Source: Mycobacterium stomatepiae (lineage in GTDB: Bacteria > Actinomycetota > Actinomycetes > Mycobacteriales > Mycobacteriaceae). Taken from it: a stretch of 64,000 bases of DNA. Below the pieces are notes generated by a model. The model was given only the letters and a program-made list of their open reading frames with translations. It had not been told where the DNA came from and did no database searches. Position numbers and translations under genes: made by a program. Where the stretch lies: NCBI RefSeq assembly GCF_010731715.1, contig NZ_AP022587.1, positions 3,410,001-3,474,000 on the forward strand, in the 5' to 3' direction. Numbering within the stretch: position 1 is the stretch's first letter; each line of letters starts with the position of its first letter. Shown here in pieces: positions 1 through 8,535 of this stretch.

Positions 1-170
1 TCCACGACCGGTCGACCAAATGGCGCCTTGTACCGCGGACACAGCCGTATCGCATACCAACCCGGCCCACACCGCACCCGTAACCAAATCAGACCAAAAC
101 CGAAGGTAGCAGCCTGATTTGAGTTTGCTCCCAGCACGGTGACCATGGAACACCCGCTGGTATGCGAACA

Positions 171-218
171 CAGCTTCCCAAGGTGAATACGCGGGTTCGA
201 TTCCCGTCATCGGCTCCA
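171..218 (+). pseudogene. 3' half of a tRNA-Gly(CCC), degenerate; possible att scar
   Basis: This stretch reads like the second half of a glycine tRNA: a TTCCCAA anticodon loop (anticodon CCC), a T-arm with GCGGG/CCCGT around TTCGATT, an acceptor 3' strand and an encoded CCA end. The anticodon stem has A-A and G-G mismatches and I find no matching 5' acceptor or D-arm upstream, so it is not a working tRNA. As established knowledge, the tRNA-Gly(CCC) gene is the attB of L5-like mycobacteriophages, which recombine within its 3' part. A 3' half with an unrelated 5' flank is what an att junction or an old island border would leave. Whether an element lies to the left cannot be seen here. Confidence 0.6.
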
Positions 219-239
219 CGTTTTATCCACGACGTCGGG

Positions 240-614
240 CTATCGCATCCGCCCAAGAAGATCAGCGAGCTGAAGCGTCGCCGACAACAACATGCCCTCG
301 ACCTGTAGCTGCTGACCCGGCGGCAGATTGCGAGTCTCGGCGTCGACCAGGGGGGCCTCCTGTTGCAGGGCCTTCAGCCGCCGATTCCGCTCGTCCGGGC
401 TCAGGGTGTCCCAATTGTCGTGCAGATCAGCGATGTGGGCTTGAAAGTTCTGCACCGCCACCACCGGATCGGGGTCGACAACGGGACCGGGCGGCGGCTG
501 CAGCGGATAGACGTGGGCCTGCACCGGCCCGGCCGTCATGTCTGCATGGGCGGTGCTCGCGGCAAGCGATGTGCCGGCCACCAGACCGGCAACTGCCAAG
601 GCGGCAATCCTCAT
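240..614 (-). CDS. Small exported protein, unknown function
   Basis: This 124-residue protein has an obvious signal peptide: Met-Arg, a hydrophobic Ala/Val/Leu core over about residues 3-18 and an AHA-D cleavage context near residue 24. The mature part starts with a Pro-rich stretch (PLQPPPGPVVDPDP) and continues as a predicted helical region with no cysteine, so no disulfide fold is expected. The start is supported by GGGAG placed five bases before the ATG. It is transcribed away from the neighbouring DUF7159-like gene across about 220 bases that must carry both promoters. I do not recognise the family; a periplasmic or cell-wall location is inferred only from the signal. Confidence 0.75.
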   Translation of the reverse strand: MRIAALAVAGLVAGTSLAASTAHADMTAGPVQAHVYPLQPPPGPVVDPDPVVAVQNFQAHIADLHDNWDTLSPDERNRRLKALQQEAPLVDAETRNLPPGQQLQVEGMLLSATLQLADLLGRMR

Positions 615-833
615 GGGAACTCCCTCGGGTGGTTCGAATTACCTCGTCGGGGAAAGTCCACATCCAGCGTGCTGCTACCGATCCCAACATCGACGCGGCG
701 GGAAACGCATAGCGGGCACCCAGCATCCGCAGCACCCCGCCACAGCTTTTCGAGCGACGATCGGCTCACGACTCCGTGCGGCTCGTTCGGTCCAAACCAG
801 GGCCAGCTGCCGAGATGTCGGGAGGCGTGGGCA

Positions 834-2693
834 ATGGAAATCGTGCTCGGAGTTTCGATAGCGCCGGCTTCGGTTCAAATGGTGATGCTGCAAGGCGAAA
901 ACGCCGACGGCCCCACAATCGACGAGAACGAGTTCGCGATCGCCCCCGCCGACGACGCGCCCACCGTCAGTGCGTCCGACCGAGTGATCGCCGCCATCAT
1001 GTGTACCCGCGAGGACGCGGCCGGCGCCGGGCTCGAACTGGACTCGATCGGGGTGGCGTGCACCGACCAGCTCGAAGCGGCCGTCCTGCGCGACAAGCTG
1101 GCCGCCCACAAGATCGAGAACGTCTTACTGGTGTCGGCGTTTGTGGCCGCGGCCGCATTGACCCAATCTGTCGGCGGCGCAATGGGTTACGAGCGCACCG
1201 CAATGCTGTTGGTCGAGCCCGACACCGCGACGCTGGCAGTTGTCGAGACCTCCGACGGTTCCGTCGACGACGTCCACAAAGAACAGTTGGACGCCGAGTC
1301 CGCGGTCACTGCGGAGCTGGTGGAGTTGGTCGCCGGCCTTGACGAGCTGCCGATACCGCCGGGCGGCCTATTCGTGGTCGGATCCGGTGTCGACACCACC
1401 GCGATCAGGCGGCACCTGGAAGAGGCGACGTCACTCATCGTGAACGTCCCGGAGGAACCGGAGACGGCACTGGCCCGCGGCGCGGCCCTGGCGTCCGCGC
1501 GTGCACTCATGTCGTCTACCGCCGCGCTGGCCTACGCCCAAGACCCCGGCACGGGTGCGGTCGACGTGACCGCGCTGCCCGAATATCTGAGCATCACGCA
1601 CGACGAGCTCGGCGAGGACGACCTGGCCTACAGCGCCGTCGCCGACGATGAAGCCGATGCTCCGACGATGGTCCTGGACTCTTCAGGCGACAGCGAGCCT
1701 CGCCGCAGGCCCGGCCTGCTGGTCGGAACCGGGGTGGCAATAGCGGGCTTCAGCGCGGCGTTGGCTCTCGAGATCGCCCTGTCGTTGGGCATCCAGACGA
1801 CGGCCGGTTCGCTGCCCGCCCCGATCCAGGGCATCATCGCGCCCGTCCAGCAGGCCCTGTTGCCTGCACCCGAAGTGGCCGCGCTGAAGATGGTGGAGCC
1901 AAAGCCGTTGAGCCCGGCTCCAGCCGCACGGCCGCCGGCGGTTCCGGTCCCCGCGGCGCCACCCGTTCTGGCCCCCGCGCCCGTTGCAGCCCCTGCGGCC
2001 CCGGCGCCGGCCGCGCCGGTTCCGATTTTGGTCCCGCCGATCGCGCCGGCCCCGATGCCGCCGATTCAGCTGCCCGACCCGCCCGCGAGTCCGCCGGTGG
2101 TCGAGTTCCCGCCGCACTCGTCGCCGCCGATCTACGTTCCCCCGCCGAAGTCGCCGCCACACCGGCCGCCTCCGGAGCAGAGCCCGCCGCCGAGCTCCGG
2201 CGGAGGTGGGCCGGCTAGCGGCCCGGGCCCTGTCCGGGGCAATCCCGGCAGCGGTGGTCCCGGCCATGGTGGTGGACCTGTTACTGGTCCCGGCCACGGC
2301 GCTCCCGGCGGGCCAACCAGTGGCGGTCCAACCGGCGGCGGCGGTCCAACCGGTGGCGGTGGCACGCCCGCCAGTGGCGGCGCCCCGACCAGCGGTGGCG
2401 AAGGTCCGGCCGGTGGCGCTTCGCCACCCGCCGCCAGTGCACCCTCGGGTGGCGGGCCAACCGGCGGCGGCGAAACCCCCAGCGGTGGCTCGCCCGTCGG
2501 GGGCGGCAGCAGCGAGAGCAGCGGCGGCAGCTCTACCAGCGGCAGCAGCTCCACCGGCGGCGAAAGCAGCGGCGGCAGCAGCTTCAGCGGCGGCAGCAGC
2601 TCTGGCGGTAGCGAAAGTAGTAGCGGCAGTAGCTCGAGCGGCAGTGGCAGTGAGAGCAGCAGTGCCGGCGGCTCTAGCAGTGCCGGCCATTAG
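834..2693 (+). CDS. Membrane protein with actin-like N-domain and long Pro/Gly/Ser-rich tail (DUF7159-like)
   Basis: Of 619 residues, roughly 1-280 form an acidic globular domain beginning MEIVLGVSIAP, of the mycobacterial type that resembles a degenerate actin/Hsp70-like ATPase. A single membrane segment follows at about 294-320 after an Arg-rich stop-transfer-like patch. Next comes a Pro/Ala-rich stretch and then a long low-complexity tail of GG, SGG and PTGG units from about residue 450 to the end. The inferred topology is N-domain in the cytoplasm and tail in the cell wall. The same layout recurs in the Rv0312-like protein at 25-27 kb. The ATG at 834 is chosen because coding character begins there; an upstream in-frame extension overlaps the divergent promoter region. 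Function is unknown. Confidence 0.75.
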   Translation: MEIVLGVSIAPASVQMVMLQGENADGPTIDENEFAIAPADDAPTVSASDRVIAAIMCTREDAAGAGLELDSIGVACTDQLEAAVLRDKLAAHKIENVLLVSAFVAAAALTQSVGGAMGYERTAMLLVEPDTATLAVVETSDGSVDDVHKEQLDAESAVTAELVELVAGLDELPIPPGGLFVVGSGVDTTAIRRHLEEATSLIVNVPEEPETALARGAALASARALMSSTAALAYAQDPGTGAVDVTALPEYLSITHDELGEDDLAYSAVADDEADAPTMVLDSSGDSEPRRRPGLLVGTGVAIAGFSAALALEIALSLGIQTTAGSLPAPIQGIIAPVQQALLPAPEVAALKMVEPKPLSPAPAARPPAVPVPAAPPVLAPAPVAAPAAPAPAAPVPILVPPIAPAPMPPIQLPDPPASPPVVEFPPHSSPPIYVPPPKSPPHRPPPEQSPPPSSGGGGPASGPGPVRGNPGSGGPGHGGGPVTGPGHGAPGGPTSGGPTGGGGPTGGGGTPASGGAPTSGGEGPAGGASPPAASAPSGGGPTGGGETPSGGSPVGGGSSESSGGSSTSGSSSTGGESSGGSSFSGGSSSGGSESSSGSSSSGSGSESSSAGGSSSAGH

Positions 2694-2787
2694 CCAGCAA
2701 CGAGATATGTTCCACGGCAATTGATTTCATGACGCACGGCAGACCTGCACGCGTCTCATCCAAAATCTGCAGGTAGCTTCTACCCCT

Positions 2788-3591
2788 ATGGGTGCTTTGG
2801 ATGGACGCGTGGCCTTCATTACCGGCGGGGCTCGGGGGCAGGGGCGCGCACACGCGTTGGCGCTGGCGGCCGAAGGAGCCGACATCGTGGCCGCCGATGC
2901 CCCCGATGCGATGACGGACCTGACCTACCCCCTGGGCACCGAGGACGACTTACGGGAGACGACGAAGCTGGTTGAAGCGCTGGGCCGGCGCTGCCTACCG
3001 CTCACCCTGGACGTGCGCGATTCGGTCGCGGTCGGCGCCGCGATCAAACAGACGGTCGCCGACATGGGCAGCCTGGACATCGTGGTGGCCAACGCCGGAA
3101 TCGTCAGCACGGGCCTACTCGAAGACGTCAGCGACGTGATCTGGCAGCAGCTGATCGACACGAACCTGACCGGCGCATTTCACACCCTGCGGGCGGCCAT
3201 ACCCGTGATGCGGCAGCAGCAATTCGGGCGGATCGTCGTGACCTCCTCCATGGGCGGCCGGATGGGCATCCCCGAGCTGGCCGCCTACAACGCCACCAAG
3301 TGGGGCGTCATCGGCCTGGCGAAGTCCGCCGCCCTGGAAGTCGCCAAGGACGGCATCACGATCAACGTCGTCTGCCCGACCACGACCCAAACGCCGATGG
3401 TGCAGCCCTCCGACGGCGACGACGTCCCCGAGGATCTGGTGCGCCGGATGATGAGAGCCAACCCGATCCCGCAACCCTGGCTGCAGCCCGAGGACGTGAG
3501 TCGCGGCGTCGTGTACCTGGTCACCGACCCGGGAGTGATCACAGGAAGCGTGCTCGAGATCGGTCTGGGTGGCAGCGCGCGCATGCACTGA
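2788..3591 (+). CDS. Mycofactocin-coupled type SDR oxidoreductase
   Basis: A 267-residue short-chain dehydrogenase. The Rossmann motif TGGARGQGR is near residue 12, NAG near 100, the catalytic Ser is in VTSSMGG near 150 and YNATK supplies the Tyr/Lys pair near 170. A roughly 25-residue insertion after the second strand (YPLGTEDDL...) is the mark of the mycofactocin-associated SDR subfamily, which as established knowledge keeps its NAD cofactor bound and passes electrons to mycofactocin. The substrate, probably an alcohol or sterol, is not revealed by the sequence. No mycofactocin biosynthesis gene is in the window. It precedes the ferritin-like gene on the same strand after about 130 bases, so the two may or may not be co-transcribed. 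Confidence 0.85.
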   Translation: MGALDGRVAFITGGARGQGRAHALALAAEGADIVAADAPDAMTDLTYPLGTEDDLRETTKLVEALGRRCLPLTLDVRDSVAVGAAIKQTVADMGSLDIVVANAGIVSTGLLEDVSDVIWQQLIDTNLTGAFHTLRAAIPVMRQQQFGRIVVTSSMGGRMGIPELAAYNATKWGVIGLAKSAALEVAKDGITINVVCPTTTQTPMVQPSDGDDVPEDLVRRMMRANPIPQPWLQPEDVSRGVVYLVTDPGVITGSVLEIGLGGSARMH

Positions 3592-3719
3592 CGTTTGGGG
3601 TAGCCGGCTACGCCGCGTCGACCGCTGAAACTCTCGAGAGGGTTGACGGCGCCGCCCCATTCGGCGCACTGTGATAGCCATCACATGACCACCGGTCAGC
3701 CGGCGGAGAGGTGCAGCTC

Positions 3720-4820
3720 ATGACCACGAAAGACATGTACACCGACGTGCCCGCGCCGTATTCGTGGGAGGTGCCCAGCGCGGGCGACGCGCGCTTTACC
3801 TGGGAGTACGACGAGGGGCGCGCTCGGCTTCTTTCCTTGTATCAGAAGGGCAAGGACAAGCAGTGGGACGCGCAGTCGCGCATCGACTGGACACAAGAGG
3901 TCGACCCGATGAACCCGGTCGGGACGCCCGACCAGTTCCATCCCTTGTTCGGCAGCCCGATGTGGGAGTCCGCCGACGAAAGCCTGCGCGCGGAGATGCG
4001 CCGGCACGCTCAGGCCTGGAATTTCTCCCAGTTCCTGCACGGCGAGCAGGGCGCGATGGTGTGTGCGGCGAAGATCGTCGAGGTCGTCCCGGACCTGGAT
4101 GCGAAGTTCTACGCTGCCACCCAGACCATGGACGAGGCCCGGCACGTCGAGACGTTCTCGCGGTTCCTGCAGGAGAAGGTCGGCCTGGTCTACCCGATCA
4201 ACAAGCACCTGACCTCCCTGCTGGACGACACCCTGCGCGACTCACGCTGGGACATGCCCTACCTCGGCATGCAGGTCCTCATCGAGGGCCTCGCATTAGC
4301 CGCCTTCGGCGTGCAGCGTGACTTGGCTCCGCCGGACTCGCTGGCCAAGCAACTGCTCGCCTACGTTATGCAGGACGAGGCCCGACACGTCGCCTTCGGC
4401 CGAATCTCGTTGAAGGACTACTACTCCGCGCTCACCGAGGCCGAGCGTGACGAGCGCGAAGAGTTCGTCGTCGACGCGTGCTACCTGATGCGCGACCGCT
4501 TCCGCGGCGAGGAGGTTTTCGAAACCCTCGGCCTGGATGTCCAGGCCTGCGCCGAGTGGGTCGGCACCTCGCCGCTGATGATCCAATTCCGCTCGCACCT
4601 GTTCAGCCGCATCGTGCCGATCGTCAAGGACATCGGGTTGTGGGGCACCAAGGTGCAAAAAGCCTTCAGGGACATGGGTGTTCACGACATGGCAGATTTC
4701 GACATCGAGACGCTGATGAAGGCCGACGAGGATCAGGCTGAAGCGTTGGACAAGGCACACGCCGAGATGGCCGAGCGGGCCCTCGAGGTGGACCAGGTGA
4801 TCGCGGCGGGCGCGAGCTAA
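3720..4820 (+). CDS. Ferritin-like diiron protein (R2-like oxidase/oxygenase family)
   Basis: About 366 residues, largely helical, with the repeated ligand pattern of ferritin-like dimetal proteins: an HGEQGA glutamate in helix 1, DEARH in helix 2, an EGLALAAF glutamate in helix 3 and a second DEARH in helix 4. This spacing fits a non-heme diiron (or Mn/Fe) oxidase or N-oxygenase rather than a storage ferritin. The true R2 radical Tyr and nucleotide-reductase context are not evident, so ribonucleotide reductase is unlikely. I chose the ATG at 3720 over a GTG at 3711 because GGAGAGG ends ten bases upstream of it. Substrate unknown; the adjacent SDR suggests lipid or alcohol oxidation as inference only. 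Confidence 0.8.
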   Translation: MTTKDMYTDVPAPYSWEVPSAGDARFTWEYDEGRARLLSLYQKGKDKQWDAQSRIDWTQEVDPMNPVGTPDQFHPLFGSPMWESADESLRAEMRRHAQAWNFSQFLHGEQGAMVCAAKIVEVVPDLDAKFYAATQTMDEARHVETFSRFLQEKVGLVYPINKHLTSLLDDTLRDSRWDMPYLGMQVLIEGLALAAFGVQRDLAPPDSLAKQLLAYVMQDEARHVAFGRISLKDYYSALTEAERDEREEFVVDACYLMRDRFRGEEVFETLGLDVQACAEWVGTSPLMIQFRSHLFSRIVPIVKDIGLWGTKVQKAFRDMGVHDMADFDIETLMKADEDQAEALDKAHAEMAERALEVDQVIAAGAS

Positions 4821-4832
4821 CGACCACGCTAC

Positions 4833-5474
4833 TTAGCCGAGGATGTGCACGCCCCATCTGCCGAGCAGCGGCTGCACCAATACGAAGTAGGTCGTGTTGG
4901 GGTCGCCCGCCAGCGACGTGGACATCACCAGCCCGACCGCGGTAACGCTGCCGTCACCGTTCTTCACATAGCCCGGACCGCCACTGTCACCGGGCTGGGC
5001 GAACACATTGGCCTCGACGACCTCGCCGTCGATGCTCCTGACGGAGCCACATGTCTCACCGGTCGTCGCACCGAACTTGCAGAACGGCATCCCTGACTTG
5101 ATCTGGGAGGTGCTCAACACGCCCCGGACGCGCTGGCCGCCGACGTCCCCGGGTGGCGCGCCGATGTCCGGATCAAGACGGATGATCGCGGCGTCTTTGA
5201 GGTCGCCCAGCATCTCGCTGGCGGTGATGTGTCCCAGCGGGACGTTCTCGTCGTAAGTGAACGGCGCACCGTGGTCGCAATGTCCGCTGGTGAACAGGTA
5301 GTAACCACCGTCGCCGCCCTGGGCCGCGAAACCCGTCGAGCACTTGGTGATTCCATCGCTGACCAGAATTCCGGGCGCGGGCGGCGGCGCGGCGACCGCC
5401 GTGCCCGCGAACCCCGCTGCGCACATCAGCGTGGCGCCGAACAGCCCAACCCCTCGAATCCAACGTGCCGACAC
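4833..5474 (-). CDS. Secreted S1-type (chymotrypsin-like) serine protease, Rv1815-like
   Basis: From the GTG at 5474 (GAGAGG a few bases upstream) the protein has about 213 residues, with a signal peptide ending near AVAAP. The triad is readable: His65 in TSGHC, Asp94 in LKDAAII, Ser164 in GDSGGP. Cysteine pairs next to the His and in PFCKF/ETCGS fit the disulfides of secreted S1 proteases. The family resemblance is to the small mycobacterial trypsin-like proteins such as Rv1815, whose activity is little characterised. A longer reading frame reaches 5582 but its N-terminus lacks signal-peptide character. It is divergent from the L,D-transpeptidase at 5668. Confidence 0.8.
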   Translation of the reverse strand: MSARWIRGVGLFGATLMCAAGFAGTAVAAPPPAPGILVSDGITKCSTGFAAQGGDGGYYLFTSGHCDHGAPFTYDENVPLGHITASEMLGDLKDAAIIRLDPDIGAPPGDVGGQRVRGVLSTSQIKSGMPFCKFGATTGETCGSVRSIDGEVVEANVFAQPGDSGGPGYVKNGDGSVTAVGLVMSTSLAGDPNTTYFVLVQPLLGRWGVHILG

Positions 5475-5667
5475 ACCGGCCCTCTCTGCTGACAACACTT
5501 GTGCCCAGACAATCCGCCCTGCGTACGACTCACGTTGACAGATCAGATCGCTGTAGCCAAATCGTGACGAACCCTTGATCAATTACTAACGCGCCCTTAC
5601 GCTTCCGCAGCTCAACACCCATTTACCATCTCTATTGCAATTCTGTCGGCTAAAGGGAAATGAGGCT

Positions 5668-6522
5668 ATGCGCCCGGGTATTCACTGTGCCTTTGCTGTC
5701 ATCGGAATCGGCGCGAGCGTCGTCGCGGGGACGGCTGTCGTGCATCTGCCGGTATCGGCCGACGTGAGCCTCGCGTCGGCGAGCCAGTCGCATACGTTCC
5801 CGATCGCGTCGCTGCAACCCAGAAGCGGCCAGGCGGTCGGCGTGGCGCACCCCGTCATCGTGACCTTCCGCTCCCCCGTCACCGATCGGCAGGCAGCCGA
5901 ACGCGCCCTCGACATCAAGTCCACGCCCGCGATGACCGGCAAGTACCAATGGCTCGACAACAAAGTGGTGCAATGGGTTCCTGACCGGTACTGGCCGGCG
6001 CACAGCACAATTGCGCTGACGGTGGAAGGCCAGCCATCCGAAATCAAGACCGGCCCGCGGGTCATCGGCATTGCCAGCATCTCCGAGCACACCTTCACCG
6101 TGAGCATCGACGGGGTCGAGTCGGGACCGCCGACGGCGTTGCCGTCGCCACACCACCGCCCGCACTTCGGCCAACCAGGCGTACTGCCGGCGTCGTTGGG
6201 TAGGCCCGAGTACCCGACGCCGGTCGGCTCCTACACGGTTTTGTCCAAAGATCGCTCGGTACAGATGGACTCCAGCACCGTCGGCATCCCCGTCAGCGCT
6301 CCCGACGGCTATCTCGTCAACGTCGACTATGCCGTTCGTATCACCAACCACGGGCTTTTCGTGCACTCGGCTCCCTGGGCGGTCAATTCGCTCGGCTTGG
6401 AGAATGTCAGCCACGGCTGCATCAGCCTGAGCCCCGAGGACGCCGAGTGGTACTACAACACGGTCAACGTCGGCGACCCGGTCGTCGTGCGCGAGGCCAC
6501 GAACGAACTCCCCTCGTCGTAA
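5668..6522 (+). CDS. L,D-transpeptidase with Ig-like domain (YkuD family)
   Basis: A 284-residue exported enzyme. Residues 8-35 are a signal or anchor, about 45-145 an Ig-like domain as found in mycobacterial Ldt proteins, and about 150-280 the YkuD catalytic domain with HGLFVH at 228-233 and the SHGCIS motif carrying the nucleophilic Cys251. The family makes 3-3 cross-links between peptidoglycan stems, or attaches proteins or lipids to them, in the periplasm, and is the target of carbapenems. The start is fixed by GAGG five bases before ATG 5668. Which Ldt subgroup it belongs to (Rv0192- or Rv1433-like) I cannot decide by eye. Confidence 0.88.
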   Translation: MRPGIHCAFAVIGIGASVVAGTAVVHLPVSADVSLASASQSHTFPIASLQPRSGQAVGVAHPVIVTFRSPVTDRQAAERALDIKSTPAMTGKYQWLDNKVVQWVPDRYWPAHSTIALTVEGQPSEIKTGPRVIGIASISEHTFTVSIDGVESGPPTALPSPHHRPHFGQPGVLPASLGRPEYPTPVGSYTVLSKDRSVQMDSSTVGIPVSAPDGYLVNVDYAVRITNHGLFVHSAPWAVNSLGLENVSHGCISLSPEDAEWYYNTVNVGDPVVVREATNELPSS

Positions 6523-6559
6523 CGCCCTGCCGGTCAATCCCTCTGGCGTTGCCTCACGG

Positions 6560-6621
6560 CGTCGAGTGCGCGGCTATGGCGAGATTTCTGCGGATTTCCC
6601 GCCATAGCGCCGCACTCGACG
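6560..6621. repeat. Long imperfect palindrome, possible bidirectional terminator
   Basis: Two 22-base arms at 6560-6581 and 6600-6621 are reverse complements except for a swapped CG/GC in the middle, around an 18-base loop. The palindrome sits between convergent genes (the L,D-transpeptidase and the Pro/Ala-rich exported protein), where one hairpin could stop transcription from both sides. There is no T-run. Its outer arm contains CGAGTGCGC, similar to the arms of the palindromes at 18259/19648 and 33471, so it may belong to a dispersed repeat family. Confidence 0.75.
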
Positions 6622-6727
6622 ACGGCCGGGCTTCACTCCGCGACAGCCGGGTTTCACTCGACTACGTTCCCCTGCCAATAGAAATGACCCGCCGGGCGCA
6701 AGCCCAGCGGGTCAATCCGAGCGGGGA

Positions 6728-7252
6728 TCAGCCCCCGTGCACCGGCGAAGGACCGGGTGACACCGGCTGACCAGCCACCGGCCCACCGGTGGGCGGCGGA
6801 CCGGTCGGCGCATCCTTCACCCCGGACATGTCGAGCAGCGGAGCAACCGGAATGCCATCCGCGACCCCACCCAGCGCAACCAGCGGAGCACCCAGCGGCA
6901 ACGGAGCAGCGATCGGCACCGGAGGCGCGAACGGCAACGGGGGAACGACCGGCACTGGCGGAATCGGCGGTCCCAGCGCAATCAGCGGGGCACCAGCCGG
7001 AACGGGCACAATCCCCGGCCCGGGCACCACCATTGGGATACCGGCCATGTCGGTCAGCGGAGCCGCGCACGGTGCCGCCGCTGCTCCCCCTGCGGCCACC
7101 GGGGCGCCGGCCTCACCGGCCTGCCCATACATGCACGCACCGCCACCCGTCATATATGGGACGGCTGCCGCGTCCGGGCTCAACGCTATAGCGGCACCGC
7201 ACAATCCAGCGCTAGCAACAACACCGATGTTGAATCGATCGAAGATCGTCAT
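6728..7252 (-). CDS. Exported Pro/Ala/Gly-rich protein, unknown function
   Basis: From MTIFDRFNIG at 7252 the protein has about 174 residues. A hydrophobic signal (VVASAGLCGAAIALS, ending near DAAAVP) leads a short segment with two cysteines and then a low-complexity tail of Pro, Val, Ala and Gly (repeated PxxPxxPP and APLxxG units) ending in PVHGG. A reading frame continuing to 7351 adds residues without signal character and is rejected as the start. It is probably a cell-wall or secreted structural protein; no domain is recognised. It is convergent with the L,D-transpeptidase across the palindrome. Confidence 0.6.
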   Translation of the reverse strand: MTIFDRFNIGVVASAGLCGAAIALSPDAAAVPYMTGGGACMYGQAGEAGAPVAAGGAAAAPCAAPLTDMAGIPMVVPGPGIVPVPAGAPLIALGPPIPPVPVVPPLPFAPPVPIAAPLPLGAPLVALGGVADGIPVAPLLDMSGVKDAPTGPPPTGGPVAGQPVSPGPSPVHGG

Positions 7253-7409
7253 CAACGTCCCAACTCCTTCATTCGCGCAGCAGAACCACATAGCCGTAGC
7301 CAAGTCGCCTCTCGACGACCGCCCCCATTGTTGGTGGGTGACGCGCGACACGCCGCGCGCCGCACCGCGCTGTTTCCAAATGGTGACGTCACGACGGCGT
7401 CACAAGTCG

Positions 7410-7546
7410 GTAGCGCGAATACTGGGCTGCGCCAACGGGATCAGCGTCGCACAATGCACGATCTGTCGGCAGGTTCAGACCTGCACTTCGAAAGCCTCGG
7501 TCCGCATCGCCTTAACGGGCTCGCCGAAGCACCGAGGTCTTTGTGG
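7410..7546 (+). pseudogene. Remnant of a class III adenylate cyclase C-terminal region
   Basis: The 390 bases from 7253 to 7644 hold no intact gene. Two short stretches in different plus-strand frames read like the end of a class III nucleotide cyclase domain: VARILGCANGISV from 7410, then after a frame change HDLSAGSDLHFE and LGPHRLNGL from about 7454 to 7546. In intact mycobacterial cyclases this corresponds to the segment before and including the conserved hydrophobic-LKG-like end of the catalytic domain. No start, no catalytic metal-binding part and an internal frameshift mean it is a decayed fragment. Recognition is by pattern only. Confidence 0.45.
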
Positions 7547-7644
7547 TCAACACGCCGGCAGCTGGCTAGACACGCGACACCAGCCTCGTCGTCTTGGGCC
7601 ACCAGGCCTTACGCGCACGGCCCGAGACAGGTTAGATCGGCACT

Positions 7645-8415
7645 ATGGGCGAACGTGTCACGTTCCAGAGCTCCACGGGCGCGAATCTGGCCGGAGTGAT
7701 CGAGGTCCCGGAAACTCCCGCACGCGGTTGGGGGGTATTCGCGCACGGCTTCACGCTCGGCAAGGACTGCCCGGCCGCGGCTCGCATCTGCAAGCAGCTG
7801 GCCACCGACGGCATCGGCATGCTGCGCTTCGACGCGCTGGGGCTCGGTGGATCCGACGGGAACTGGGGCGACGGGTCGTTCACCGTCAAGGTCGACGACG
7901 TCGTCCGGGCATGCGAGTTCATGGCCGACCGCGGGACGGCGGCCGACATCCTGGTCGGGCACTCGTGGGGCGGTGCCGCGGTGATCGCCGCGGCGATGCG
8001 GGCGCCCGGCGTACGATCGGTCGTCACCGTGGCGGCCCCGTTCGACCCCAGCCATGTCGAAAAGCATTACGACGCAGTGGTCGACCGCTGTCTGGCGGAC
8101 GGCAGCGTCGAATGGCTGGTCGGTGGGCGCAAGCTCACCCTCAAGCGCGCCTTCGTCGAGGACGTCCGCGCGGCTGAGCTGCACGACAAGATCAAGGGCT
8201 TGCGGCTCCCGCTGCTGATCCTGCACTCGCCGACGGACAACACCGTCGGCATCGACAACGCAAGCGAGATCTTCCGGCTGGCCCGCCACCCACGCAGCTT
8301 CGTCTCGCTGGAGGGCTCCGATCATCTGCTCACCGCCCGTGGCCAAGCTCACCGAGCCGGGCGCATCATCGGCGCCTGGGCCGATGCCTACCTGGGCGCC
8401 GACGCGGAAAGCTAA
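7645..8415 (+). CDS. Alpha/beta hydrolase (dienelactone-hydrolase-like)
   Basis: A 256-residue alpha/beta hydrolase. HGF near residue 34 forms the oxyanion part, the nucleophile elbow is GHSWGG with Ser107, an acid is expected in the SPTDNTVG segment and the His in GSDHLLT near 226. This sub-family is often found alone or as the N-terminal half of a fusion to an OsmC peroxidase domain; here the protein ends at the hydrolase, and no OsmC gene follows. It is cytoplasmic, with no signal. Substrate unknown, probably an ester or thioester. It stands alone between a decayed region and the convergent PAP2/kinase gene. Confidence 0.8.
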   Translation: MGERVTFQSSTGANLAGVIEVPETPARGWGVFAHGFTLGKDCPAAARICKQLATDGIGMLRFDALGLGGSDGNWGDGSFTVKVDDVVRACEFMADRGTAADILVGHSWGGAAVIAAAMRAPGVRSVVTVAAPFDPSHVEKHYDAVVDRCLADGSVEWLVGGRKLTLKRAFVEDVRAAELHDKIKGLRLPLLILHSPTDNTVGIDNASEIFRLARHPRSFVSLEGSDHLLTARGQAHRAGRIIGAWADAYLGADAES

Positions 8416-8535
8416 GAAGCGCCGTCGCGTTGCGAGAGGCATTGCGCGACAACGCCAATGGGGTGTTGACTGGCGGCGAAAAGGCGATGATGGCGGAATG
8501 GCTCGATCGCCTGGCCGATCAGCCGAACGGGTAGC

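Noticed and set aside
1..170. Search for a complete tRNA or integrase gene at the left edge
   Set aside because: No 5' tRNA half, D-arm or coding frame of integrase type is visible in these bases.
2200..2690. Short repeats of GGCGGCAGC type considered as a CRISPR or VNTR
   Set aside because: Units are irregular codons for Gly and Ser inside a gene, with no constant spacer or repeat length.
1683..2720. Long minus-strand frame of 345 codons opposite the Gly/Ser-rich tail
   Set aside because: It is the antisense shadow of repetitive GC-rich codons, with Ala/Arg low complexity, and no ribosome binding site.
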